In this document: one piece after another, positions 43,030 through 50,408 of the stretch
Layout of the letters: each line of letters begins with the position of its first letter
Position numbering within the stretch: the first letter of the stretch is position 1
DNA from: Ruminococcus sp. AF31-8BH
GTDB lineage: Bacteria > Bacillota > Clostridia > Lachnospirales > Lachnospiraceae
Reading direction: 5' to 3'
DNA: 64,000 bases
Assembly: GCF_003460605.1 (NCBI RefSeq)
Contig: NZ_QTVN01000019.1
Span: 32,604 to 96,603, forward strand
Position numbers and translations under genes: made by a program
The notes under the pieces: generated by a model
Told to the model about the DNA's origin: nothing
Databases searched by the model: none
The model's input: the letters and a program-made list of their open reading frames with translations, nothing else

Positions 43030-44188
43030 TTAATTCTTCCTCTGTTTCTGCAAATACTTTCTCCAGTTCTTCCAAAAGATCCTGTGCATCCTCGATTCCT
43101 ACGGAAAGACGAAGGGTACTTCTGGTGATTCCGTTGCGCTCGCGAATCTCCTCCGGAACGTCTGCGTGGGTCTGTGTGGTAGGATAGGTGACAAGAGTCT
43201 CCACTCCGCCAAGGCTTTCCGCAAATTTGATCATCCGAACCTTTGACAAAATAGAAAGGGCAAATTCCGGGCTTTCCAGCTGGAAGGTCAGCATGGAGCC
43301 GAAGCCTCTTGCCTGTTTTTTCATAATCTCATGGCCTGGGTGCTCCGGAAGTCCCGGATAGATCACCCTGGTTACTGCCTTCTGGGTTTTCAGCCATTCT
43401 GCAATTTTAAACGCATTTTTCTGAGCCTGCTCCATGCGGATTCCCAGGGTTTTGATTCCTCGAAGGATCAGCCAGCTGTCAAAAGGCGCCAGCCCGGAAC
43501 CTGTTGTTTTGATCAGAAAACGAAGCTTCTCGCTGATATCCTCCCGGTTTGTCACCAGAAATCCAGCCAGGGTATCGTTATGTCCGCCCAGGAATTTGGT
43601 TCCGCTGTGCACCACAATGTCAGCTCCCAGATTCAGCGGATTCTGGAAATAAGGGGACAAAAATGTATTGTCCACAATAAGAAGCAGATCATGTCTCTTC
43701 GCAATGTCTGCCAGTGCTGCAATGTCCGTTACATTCATCATAGGATTGGTAGGAATTTCAATATAAATTGCCTTTGTGTTCTCATTCACATAGCTTTCCA
43801 CGTCTTCTTTCCAGCAGTCGATCCTGGAAAACTGAAGCCCGTTTTTCGCGGAAACATTGTCAAAAAGACGAATGCTTCCTCCGTACAGGTCTGCGTCCAC
43901 GATCAGGTGATCTCCAGGCTTAAACAGCTCCATTACCAGCGTAATGGCTGCCATTCCTGTGGAAAAGGCCAGCGCGTCGATTCCGTTTTCCAGAGTTGCC
44001 ACGATTCTTTCCAGGTGCTCTCTGGTTGGATTCTGCAGTCTGCTATAGTCAAAGCCTGTGCTCTGTCCTACTGCCGGGTGTGCGTAGGTTGCAGTCTGAT
44101 AAATGGGAAAACTGATGGAGCCGTAATTGTTGCAGCAGCCTTCCTCTTCTTCTAAATGTAAACACTTTGTATTGATTCCTCTTGCCAT
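43010..44188 (-). CDS. Trans-sulfuration PLP enzyme (cystathionine synthase/lyase family)
   Basis: A 392-residue Cys/Met-metabolism enzyme. Motifs: YSRLQNPTREHLERIVATLE (about 49-68), FSTGMAAI, the PLP lysine in VVHSGTKFLGGHNDTLAGF (about 197), and SLGGVETLVTYPTTQTH (about 327). These fit cystathionine gamma-synthase, gamma-lyase and beta-lyase alike, and sequence reading cannot separate them. With the MalY-type partner downstream, conversion between cysteine and homocysteine is likely. An AT-rich leader with a hairpin precedes it. Confidence 0.92.
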   Translation of the reverse strand: MARGINTKCLHLEEEEGCCNNYGSISFPIYQTATYAHPAVGQSTGFDYSRLQNPTREHLERIVATLENGIDALAFSTGMAAITLVMELFKPGDHLIVDADLYGGSIRLFDNVSAKNGLQFSRIDCWKEDVESYVNENTKAIYIEIPTNPMMNVTDIAALADIAKRHDLLLIVDNTFLSPYFQNPLNLGADIVVHSGTKFLGGHNDTLAGFLVTNREDISEKLRFLIKTTGSGLAPFDSWLILRGIKTLGIRMEQAQKNAFKIAEWLKTQKAVTRVIYPGLPEHPGHEIMKKQARGFGSMLTFQLESPEFALSILSKVRMIKFAESLGGVETLVTYPTTQTHADVPEEIRERNGITRSTLRLSVGIEDAQDLLEELEKVFAETEEELNGGKKS

Positions 44189-44220
44189 GATTCTCCTCCA
44201 GCTCCGTCTGATGTGATGTA

Positions 44221-44250
44221 AAAATTCCCAGCGAATGCTGAGAATTTATT
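44221..44250 (-). other. Leader hairpin upstream of the trans-sulfuration gene
   Basis: Arms AAATTCTCAGC and GCTGGGAATTT (minus-strand reading, one mismatch) flank a 4-base loop, and a TTTTT run partly follows. It lies 34-60 bp before the ATG, so it could act as an attenuator. No T-box, SAM riboswitch or S-MK motif is visible. Confidence 0.45.
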
Positions 44251-44369
44251 TTCGTTTCTATCTGTACCTATCATAACAAAACAGGCGTATTTTGCATAAT
44301 TCATTTTCCCTTGAGTTCGTTATAGAATATAGCTATACCAATTTATACTATATTAGATGGATTTTATTG

Positions 44370-44535
44370 CTAGAGCGTGTTTGAAAAAGGCTTTCTGCAA
44401 GATGTACGTCACAATTTGTGGGAGATTTTGCCCGGATGAGGGCGTCGTAGCGGGCTACGACAACCGAATTCGGGTGAAATATACCGCAAAGTGGGGCGTG
44501 CAGATTGCGGGAATGATTTTTCAAACAGGCCCTAG
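44370..44535 (+). repeat. 166-bp MITE-like element with 19-bp terminal inverted repeats
   Basis: The ends are CTAGAGCGTGTTTGAAAAA (44370-44388) and, in reverse complement, CTAGGGCCTGTTTGAAAAA (44517-44535): 16 of 19 positions or more agree. The interior has a clean hairpin GTCGTAG-CGGG-CTACGAC. No real ORF. It lies between the trans-sulfuration gene and azlD. A second, partial end occurs at the right edge of the window (63948). Sequence of this kind is, as I recall, frequent in Lachnospiraceae genomes. Confidence 0.8.
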
Positions 44536-44551
44536 AATGCAGCTTCCTGCA

Positions 44552-44881
44552 TCAAAATACCATCTGCACCAGCAGCATATACAAAACGGTTCCTCCGCCG
44601 ATACTAAGCAGCGTATTCTTTTTCCATTTATGCAAAAAGACGATAAACAAAATCGCAATGGCTTCCGGCAGTCCGTAAGTTCCGCTTCCCGGCACATCCT
44701 TCAGGCAGTATACCACCAGAAGCCCGATTACCGCATAGGGAAGCACATTGCCAAGATGGCGGATAAATTCCGGCGGTTCCTTTCCTTCCGGAAAAATAAG
44801 AAAGGGAAGAAAACGGGTGACCATCGTTCCAAGAACCACGCATACAATGGTGATAATTCCCTGTGTAACTGTCATTGTCAT
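44552..44881 (-). CDS. azlD: AzlD-family branched-chain amino acid transport subunit
   Basis: A 109-residue protein with three to four membrane helices and the family motif [16 protein letters not shown] near residues 18-33 and [19 protein letters not shown] (about 43-61). AzlD is the small partner of AzlC in export of branched-chain amino acids or analogues. Its start overlaps the azlC stop as ATGA, the normal arrangement. Because azlC is internally deleted here, AzlD is orphaned and the transporter is probably inactive. Confidence 0.88.
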   Translation of the reverse strand: MTMTVTQGIITIVCVVLGTMVTRFLPFLIFPEGKEPPEFIRHLGNVLPYAVIGLLVVYCLKDVPGSGTYGLPEAIAILFIVFLHKWKKNTLLSIGGGTVLYMLLVQMVF

Positions 44882-44996
44882 GCTTTCTTCGCCTCCTTTT
44901 TCTTTTCCAGTCTGCGCTGGATCTCAAAGCACGCTATAATGGAAACCATTGCCGGAATGATGAAGTAGCTGCTACCTTAAATGCTTTTTTCTTCAT
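44878..44996 (-). pseudogene. azlC: azlC remnant with internal deletion
   Basis: An ATG at 44996 with an AGAGGAAAG site opens MKKKAFKVA, a normal AzlC N-terminus. The frame then stops after 20 codons. In a different frame, [19 protein letters not shown] and a basic tail end at the stop overlapping azlD, which is a normal AzlC C-terminus. About 200 central codons are missing and the join shifts the frame. The join lies near 44970-44980. The promoter side and ribosome site remain intact. Confidence 0.8.
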
Positions 44997-45031
44997 ATGT
45001 TAATCTTTCCTCTAGCCTGACGTTACAGCAA

Positions 45032-45057
45032 AGAGCTGAAGGTTTCCCTTCAGCTCT
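45032..45057 (-). terminator. Hairpin at the end of the Hpt gene
   Basis: Perfect 11-bp arms AGAGCTGAAGG (45032-45042) and CCTTCAGCTCT (45047-45057) with a 4-base loop. Only three T follow on the minus strand, so it is a weak terminator or an RNA-stabilising hairpin. It includes the Hpt stop codon. Confidence 0.6.
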
Positions 45058-45406
45058 GCGCAGCCAGTTCCTGAATTGCTTCTGTCAGGATGGTGTATTG
45101 TTCTTTCACCTGCTCATAAAGCTCGTCGCTGCCTTCTGTCTCTCTTCCTCTAAGTACCTCAGTCAGCTCTGCGCTTACCTTGTACAGGCTTGTAAATCCA
45201 AGATTCAGGCAAACACCTTTCAGTGTATGTGCTGCACGGAAAGCCTTCTCTCCGTCCTTGGCAGCAAGACCATCTGTCAGATCCTGAAAGCTTGGATCAT
45301 TGAGGAATTTCACTGCAAAACGTTTCACAAGTGCTTCACTTCCAAGTCTTTTCAGGACTCCATCATAGTCTGAACCGACCTTCTCATAACATTCTTTTAC
45401 TGTCAT
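45050..45406 (-). CDS. Stand-alone Hpt (histidine phosphotransfer) protein
   Basis: A 118-residue all-helical protein. The phosphorylatable His is in the motif AAHTLKGVCLNLGF (about residues 58-71), the classical Hpt signature. Hpt proteins shuttle phosphate between response regulators in multi-step phosphorelays. No histidine kinase or receiver gene lies nearby, so its partners are elsewhere. It is a single-gene unit with its own promoter, whose -10 sits in the centre of a long inverted repeat. Confidence 0.88.
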   Translation of the reverse strand: MTVKECYEKVGSDYDGVLKRLGSEALVKRFAVKFLNDPSFQDLTDGLAAKDGEKAFRAAHTLKGVCLNLGFTSLYKVSAELTEVLRGRETEGSDELYEQVKEQYTILTEAIQELAAQS

Positions 45407-45480
45407 TTCAGCCTCCTTATTCTTTTGTTCCGGCTTTTCTTATGGGCAACTCCCGATCAATTCCTGCGGGGACAAAATTC

Positions 45481-45509
45481 GTTTCTTCACTTTATTATAG
45501 TGAAGAAAC
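45481..45509. promoter_or_regulatory. Inverted repeat operator over the Hpt promoter
   Basis: Perfect 11-bp arms GTTTCTTCACT (45481-45491) and AGTGAAGAAAC (45499-45509) flank a 7-bp centre that contains the -10. Symmetry extends imperfectly outward for about 10 bp more (GACAAAATTC against the complement of GAAATTTGTC). It has the form of a dimeric regulator site. Confidence 0.7.
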
Positions 45510-45522
45510 CGAAATTTGTCTA
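45494..45522 (-). promoter_or_regulatory. Promoter of the Hpt gene
   Basis: Minus strand: TAGACA (45517-45522), 17 bp, TATAAT (45494-45499). The -10 lies in the centre of the inverted repeat at 45481-45509. Confidence 0.75.
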
Positions 45523-45588
45523 CTGTTTGTATGCAAAACTCGTCGGATTTTGTTAGGAAAGCCTAATAACAAGCCACCTGCCACTTTA

Positions 45589-47073
45589 TTAAGCGTCGGA
45601 TCTGGAATAGGAATTTTTCATCTGGTTGCTGAGCTCATAAAGCACTTTATCCAGGGTTGCAGACGCCTCTTTTTTCAGCATATCTGCAATGGCCTGGTTG
45701 GCTTCCTGGCGAAGTGCCATTCGCTTGGCAGCGTCAGATTCTTTTTCCAGAAGGGCATCATACTGGTTGATCAGCTGATGGCCTTTTGCCATAACGCTCT
45801 CCTGGTAGCGCTCAATGTGAAATACAGAGCTTCTGTAGGAAGCATCTGCCATAGCTCCGATTATGCGGCTTACCCAGTAGAAATTGTCTGTTGTTACCTC
45901 TTTCGTTGTACTGGAAAGATAGTCCGGAGTGGTATCGATAGTGGCATAAAACGGCACCAGTACATTAAAGGCATTGGACGCAAACGCAACCCATTCCAGA
46001 ATATTGCTATCTTTTTCCATTCCAGGACGCATCTGGATCACAGACAGGAAATCAGTGCGGTTCACGCCGATGGAACGAAATGCGCCTCTTTGTGCCTTGT
46101 CGCCATAGGATGCGTACGGATCGTAAGGAGTTCCCTGATAATGAGAGGACAGCACATATTTCACATCTTCCACAGTAATCTTTTTCTCCGGAACCATGCA
46201 CCATGGCAGATCATCTGAATATGGGGTAAAATCAGCGTTTGGTCCGTCCCACACCTTTGTTCTCGGATTCAGATAGCGCTCCATAAACCACGCTCTGGGA
46301 GTGTTGTAAACGTGGTCTGCATCGTCATGGCTTCCGAAAGCATCTCTTGGATTAAGCACGCCGTCCATGGAAAGATCCAGGTGGTTTTTCTCTATAAATT
46401 CCCGCATGTCAGCAGAGCACATATATTCTTCCTGCTGGGAAAGAGCGTCCTCCAGGTCGAATTCGTCCAGTCCAAGCTGGTTTGGCATCACTACGTAAAC
46501 GTCATCCGGCACTTTTCTTGCAATCCAGTGATGGCCGCCGATGGTCTCCAGCCACCAGATCTCGTCCTGATCCTGGAAGGCAATTCCATTCATCTCGTAG
46601 GTTCCGTACTGCTCCAGAATGCTGCCAAGTCTCTGCACTCCCTCTCTCGCGCTGTGGATGTATGGCAGAACCAGGGAAACAATATCTTCCTCTCCGATTC
46701 CTCCGGCTACCTCTTCTTTTCCATCTTCTGCCGGCTGATAAACCACCAGCGGGTCTGCTCCAAGCACACGGGGATTGGAGGTGATGGTCTCCGTGGCAGT
46801 CATGCCTACATTGGCCTCATTGACGCCGCTTGCCGCCCACACGCCTTCTCCTGCTACCGCATTTGGCACAGAGGTGTAGCGCATTGGATTGTCCGGAAGG
46901 TCGATCTCCACATGGGAAATTACGGATTTATATTTTCTCGGCTGTTCCTCTGGGTGAACTACCACGAATTTTTTCGGTGTATAATGTCCGGCTCCGGAAT
47001 CGTCATTTCTTGCAATCATGGTGGAGCCATCATAAGACGCATTTTTTCCAACTAAAATTGTTGTACAAGCCAT
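45589..47073 (-). CDS. C69-family dipeptidase
   Basis: A 494-residue Ntn-hydrolase of the peptidase C69 (PepD) family. The start at 47073 gives Met-Ala-Cys-Thr-Thr-Ile, and the Cys near the N-terminus is the expected nucleophile exposed by processing. Further family segments are STMIARNDDSG (about 17-27), WWLETIGGHHWIARKVPDDV (about 172-191) and the central RDAFGSHD. It cleaves dipeptides in the cytoplasm. An AGGAGG site lies 8 bp before this ATG, and the frame extends another 14 codons upstream without support. Confidence 0.92.
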   Translation of the reverse strand: MACTTILVGKNASYDGSTMIARNDDSGAGHYTPKKFVVVHPEEQPRKYKSVISHVEIDLPDNPMRYTSVPNAVAGEGVWAASGVNEANVGMTATETITSNPRVLGADPLVVYQPAEDGKEEVAGGIGEEDIVSLVLPYIHSAREGVQRLGSILEQYGTYEMNGIAFQDQDEIWWLETIGGHHWIARKVPDDVYVVMPNQLGLDEFDLEDALSQQEEYMCSADMREFIEKNHLDLSMDGVLNPRDAFGSHDDADHVYNTPRAWFMERYLNPRTKVWDGPNADFTPYSDDLPWCMVPEKKITVEDVKYVLSSHYQGTPYDPYASYGDKAQRGAFRSIGVNRTDFLSVIQMRPGMEKDSNILEWVAFASNAFNVLVPFYATIDTTPDYLSSTTKEVTTDNFYWVSRIIGAMADASYRSSVFHIERYQESVMAKGHQLINQYDALLEKESDAAKRMALRQEANQAIADMLKKEASATLDKVLYELSNQMKNSYSRSDA

Positions 47074-47246
47074 TTGTTTTTCCTCCTGAAGTTCCGATTC
47101 TGACCTTATTTTCACTTACTGCTCTGCAAGCATTTTCTCAGAATCTTCTGCAGTCTATGTTATCACAATCTGTGTTATTAGGGAATACTCCAAACCTTTC
47201 AGTGAAAAAGATTCTCGTTTCCCTGTTTTTTCCACTAATTTATCTG

Positions 47247-47275
47247 TTGTAACCTTCCCTCTCAGGCTTTATACT
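47247..47275 (+). promoter_or_regulatory. Promoter of the ThrE-type exporter operon
   Basis: TTGTAA (47247-47252), 17 bp, TATACT (47270-47275), 68 bp before the first gene. Confidence 0.7.
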
Positions 47276-47342
47276 AAAGCTAGCTGCCACATTGACTTGG
47301 CTGATCTTTTATATTTTTCACCTATAAAAAAGGAGTTTCCCT

Positions 47343-48107
47343 ATGCCAACCGCAAAAGAATACCTTCCTGTTTTTCTGGATATGGGAGACGCACTGCTTG
47401 GAAGCGGTGCGGAAATTTTTCGTGTAGAAGATACCCTGAACCGCATGGGCTATGCCTGCGGTGCAACCCAGATGAACGTTTTTGTTATTACTTCAAGCAT
47501 TGTCGTCACCATGGAATTTCCAGGTGACGGAGCCAGAACCCAGACACGCCGGATTCGTGAAAATGGGGGAAATGATTTCACCCGGTTAGAACAGCTCAAT
47601 GACTTAAGCCGCCATTTCTGCAGACAGCCTTTTTCCGCCAGGGAACTGGAGCGGAAGCTGGACCAGATCAAAGCCGACAAACCGCTGCCGCTTCTGAATC
47701 TGGCGGGAAGTATTCTGGCAGCCTTCAGCTTCGCCCTTTTTTACCAGGGAAGCATCCCGGATGCCGTAACTGCCAGTCTGGTTGCCATACTGATCTGGAG
47801 TTTCCAGCGGTATCTCCGTCCGGTGTGCATGAACGAAGTTACCTTCCAGTTCGCCGCATCCTTTCTTTCCGGCTGTGTGATCTGCGGGGCTGTCCTTCTT
47901 TTTCCAGGGCTTCATATGGACAAAATTATGATCGGGGACATTATGCTTCTGATTCCCGGACTGATGTCCACCAATGCCATTCGGGATGTTCTCATCGGCG
48001 ACACCCTGTCCGGCATCATCCGGCTGATTGCGGCTCTGCTTCTTGCCGCAGCACTGGCGCTGGGATTTATGGGCGCAATTCTTTTATTTGGGAGGTTTGG
48101 ACTTTGA
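47343..48107 (+). CDS. Threonine/serine exporter, N-terminal (ThrE/DUF1212) subunit
   Basis: A 254-residue membrane protein of the DUF1212 family. A soluble N-terminal part with FRVEDTLNRM and VFVITSSIVVTMEFPG (about 25-60) precedes about five helices; LLIPGLMSTNAIRDVLIGDT (about 201-220) is characteristic. With the smaller subunit downstream it forms a split ThrE exporter for threonine, serine or small peptides. The AAAAGGAG site is 9 bp upstream. It ends overlapping the next start. Confidence 0.9.
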   Translation: MPTAKEYLPVFLDMGDALLGSGAEIFRVEDTLNRMGYACGATQMNVFVITSSIVVTMEFPGDGARTQTRRIRENGGNDFTRLEQLNDLSRHFCRQPFSARELERKLDQIKADKPLPLLNLAGSILAAFSFALFYQGSIPDAVTASLVAILIWSFQRYLRPVCMNEVTFQFAASFLSGCVICGAVLLFPGLHMDKIMIGDIMLLIPGLMSTNAIRDVLIGDTLSGIIRLIAALLLAAALALGFMGAILLFGRFGL

Positions 48108-48544
48108 ATACACAGGCCATCATTCAGCTGATCACAGGAGCTGTGGGCTCCGTTGCCTTTGGAATGCTCTTCCATATGAAAAGCAAATATCTGCCCCTTG
48201 CCGGCGCAGGCGGATTTCTTAGCTGGCTGGTTTTTCTTATTGGGAAAACCATATGGGGAAGTGTTTTTTTGCCTACTCTTCTGGCTGGATTTATTGCGGA
48301 TCTGTATGCGGAAATCCTTGCCCGGATCTGTAAGGAAACTTCCACTTCCTTTTTCGTTACTTCTGTAATCCCGCTGATTCCCGGAAGCACGCTCTACTAC
48401 TGTATGAACAGCATCATGGAGGGAAACACCATGCAGGCCCTGGCATATGGTCGGGATACTTTTTTGTTTGCATTTGGAATTGCGGCAGGAATGAGTATTG
48501 GATGGGCAATCTGTTATTTTTTCAGAACTGTAAAAAGCAAATGA
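48104..48544 (+). CDS. Threonine/serine exporter, C-terminal (ThrE_2/DUF3815) subunit
   Basis: A 146-residue membrane protein with four to five helices and the motif SVIPLIPGSTLYYCMNSIME (about 85-104) of the DUF3815 family. The start is TTG at 48104, overlapping the upstream TGA and 8 bp after GGGAGG. Together the two genes match the halves of a full-length ThrE. A terminator overlaps its 3' end. Confidence 0.9.
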   Translation: MNTQAIIQLITGAVGSVAFGMLFHMKSKYLPLAGAGGFLSWLVFLIGKTIWGSVFLPTLLAGFIADLYAEILARICKETSTSFFVTSVIPLIPGSTLYYCMNSIMEGNTMQALAYGRDTFLFAFGIAAGMSIGWAICYFFRTVKSK

Positions 48545-48590
48545 GCCACTGGGATTTTTATCCGCGAGAGGCTCATTTGCTTCTACATTT
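48536..48590. terminator. Terminator between the ThrE-type operon and the DUF3878 gene
   Basis: Perfect 12-bp arms AGCAAATGAGCC (48536-48547) and GGCTCATTTGCT (48571-48582), followed by TCTACATTTTTT on the plus strand. The minus gene ends at 48583, directly beside the arm, so it can serve both sides. Confidence 0.8.
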
Positions 48591-49524
48591 TTTCTGTCAG
48601 CTTTTTAATTTCAACCTTACGGTTTCGCCAGCCTTTTTTCCATATCATGAGAAATACCTGAAAATCCAGGCTGTCTCTGGCTGTGGTAAAAGGCTCTTCC
48701 CGCAGCACTTCCGCTTTCACCCCCTGCTCTGCCAGGTTTTGCTGCAGCATTCTGGCTTTTTCCAGCAGGCTGTTTAGCTGTTGATCTGCTTTTTCACCAA
48801 AGGAACGGTTCGGATAAACGGCCGCTTCCTTTTTTAATTTTTCTGTGAGAAGATCAATAACAGCTGTATGGCGGTTCTGGTGCAGAGCTCCTGCCACCAA
48901 ACGGGCAATCACTGGCTTTGGAAAACGTTTGTAAAAAGCCAGAAGCCGCAGCAAAGAACGGTCTTTCACCTCTTCTGCCAGCTCTTCCATAGTCTCAAAA
49001 GCTGCCTCAGAGGGAACCCAGGGCTCCTCTTTTGGCACAATGTATTTCGCCGGGACTGCCGGATAACAGCAATAATTCAGCGGAGGAAAATCAGCCAGCT
49101 GGACCAGCTTTTCCTCTTCTTCCGTGCAGAATTCCTCTCCAAGATATTCCAGCTTATCTCTTGCAATGGCAATCCGATATTCCAGCTGCCTTAAATATTC
49201 ATAGCCGGGAACCCAGAAGTGGCCAATCTCCCCGTAGTTGTACAGATACACTTCCAGATCCAGGTTTTCGAAAAACAGAGTCACCACATTTTCTCCCTGC
49301 CATACGGAAAGCACATATTGGTCATCTTCTTCGCTGAGGGAAGATTTCAGTGGGCCTTCATAACCCTCCAGGTAATTTCCTGTAAGCCGTACTTTATCAA
49401 AAATAAGAAAGCTTTCTACTGCATCATTCATCAAATATACAAGGCGAATTTTATTTTCCTCTATCAGAAGTTCAAACTGCTGTTGCTCCAGAAGCTCCTC
49501 CAGCATTTCAAATGTATCATACAT
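48583..49524 (-). CDS. DUF3878-like cytoplasmic protein
   Basis: A protein of about 313 residues without signal or membrane segments. It is acidic in the first half, with paired aromatic residues (YLEGYEGPL, GYEYLRQLEYRI) and PLNYCCYPAVPAKYI (about 150-164). It matches my memory of the DUF3878 family of Lachnospiraceae, but that call is not secure. I chose ATG at 49524, 9 bp after AAGAGGT; the frame continues to 49620 into the repeat side without a ribosome site. Function unknown. Confidence 0.6.
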   Translation of the reverse strand: MYDTFEMLEELLEQQQFELLIEENKIRLVYLMNDAVESFLIFDKVRLTGNYLEGYEGPLKSSLSEEDDQYVLSVWQGENVVTLFFENLDLEVYLYNYGEIGHFWVPGYEYLRQLEYRIAIARDKLEYLGEEFCTEEEEKLVQLADFPPLNYCCYPAVPAKYIVPKEEPWVPSEAAFETMEELAEEVKDRSLLRLLAFYKRFPKPVIARLVAGALHQNRHTAVIDLLTEKLKKEAAVYPNRSFGEKADQQLNSLLEKARMLQQNLAEQGVKAEVLREEPFTTARDSLDFQVFLMIWKKGWRNRKVEIKKLTEKM

Positions 49525-49625
49525 AAATCTGTTACCTCTTTTCCCAGGTTGGTTTTCATTATAAAGACCTCTCCCATAATTGTCAAAAATTCCTGCATGA
49601 AGGACTTTGGGCAGGTGCATGGAAT

Positions 49626-49768
49626 GTTACAGTTCACTCCGTGCCCAGTAACACGCTTCGCGATGCACAGAAATCATGCTTTGCATGATTTCGCGCCGCA
49701 ATCCTCGGGTTTTCTGTGAACTTTGTTCACAAAAAACACCTCGCGGAATATTACCTATGAACAGTAAC
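49626..49768 (-). repeat. 143-bp inverted-repeat element, copy B (reverse orientation)
   Basis: This copy is near-identical to the element at 27023-27165, but inverted. Its ends GTTACAGTTCA (49626-49636) and the complement of TGAACAGTAAC (49758-49768) again form a terminal inverted repeat with one mismatch. Only about six positions differ between copies, mostly near one end. It separates the DUF3878 gene from the XRE regulator. The stretch 49769-49923 is AT-rich, with several TATA-like hexamers but no single clear promoter. Confidence 0.88.
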
Positions 49769-49923
49769 CATGGAATTTCTATATAGTTATAAAATAGATA
49801 GCATACAATTTACAGCTTACATTTTTCATATAATTTCTATATACTTTATACTATGAATAAATAGCGTAAATACCCGGGGAATGCCATATTTTGCCCTGGT
49901 TGAAAACGGATTGGAGAATGAAT

Positions 49924-50256
49924 ATGAATCAGATCGACTATGAAAATTTAGGAACCCGAATGAAAGAGCTTCGAATCAAAATGAAGCTGACTCAGGCAGA
50001 AGTTGCCAGAGCTCTGAACGTAACCCCAGGCTACATCAGCAACGTGGAGAACAACCGTACCGCTATGTCTCTGCGTATCCTGATCTACTACGCAAGACTG
50101 CTGAATATTTCCCTGGATTCCCTCATCGGAAGAATTGATTCCGAATACCGCGAGACCGCTCTGGACCGTGAGATTTCCGAGCAGGTACATAAGCTTGAAA
50201 TCCCACAGAAACAGAAGCTTCTCAAGACCATGAAGGTATGGATGGACGAGGATTAA
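49924..50256 (+). CDS. XRE-family helix-turn-helix regulator
   Basis: A 110-residue regulator with a Cro/C1-type HTH: LGTRMKELRIKMKLTQAEVA then LNVTPGYISNVENNRTAMSL (about residues 8-48). The C-terminal 45 residues are helical and may dimerise. The ATG at 49924 has GGAG 7 bp upstream; an ATG two codons earlier is too close to it. It lies ahead of the PqqD-HprK gene but is separated from it by a terminator and a fresh promoter, which it may regulate. Confidence 0.88.
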   Translation: MNQIDYENLGTRMKELRIKMKLTQAEVARALNVTPGYISNVENNRTAMSLRILIYYARLLNISLDSLIGRIDSEYRETALDREISEQVHKLEIPQKQKLLKTMKVWMDED

Positions 50257-50283
50257 ATTTTCTGCTGCAATCTATTATCCCTT

Positions 50284-50317
50284 AAGTGTCTGCCCCATAA
50301 GCAGGCACTTATTTTCT
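50284..50317 (+). terminator. Terminator of the XRE regulator gene
   Basis: Arms AAGTGTCTGC (50284-50293) and GCAGGCACTT (50301-50310), ten pairs including one G-U, with a 7-base loop, then ATTTTCTT. Confidence 0.8.
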
Positions 50318-50345
50318 TGTGCGAAAAGAGCCGCAATGTTATAAT
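50317..50345 (+). promoter_or_regulatory. Promoter of the PqqD-HprK-like gene
   Basis: TTGTGC (50317-50322), 17 bp, TATAAT (50340-50345). A short inverted repeat GTAACTGTACAGTTAC (50358-50373) lies just downstream of the expected start of transcription and could be an operator. Confidence 0.75.
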
Positions 50346-50408
50346 TTATCTGATTTCGTAACTGTACAGTTACCTGCTTTCATTAACAGGAAAGGAATTG
50401 TTTTCACT

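Noticed and set aside
41692..43128. 478-codon plus-strand frame opposite the MalY-type gene
   Set aside because: It is antisense to a gene with clear PLP motifs; its composition (rich in His, Cys, Phe) is that of a shadow.
44189..44340. Possible SAM or T-box riboswitch before the trans-sulfuration gene
   Set aside because: No T-box sequence, no S-box blocks; only a single hairpin is present.
44357..44968. 203-codon plus-strand frame over the MITE-like element and azlD
   Set aside because: It begins beside the element and then runs antisense to azlD; no support.
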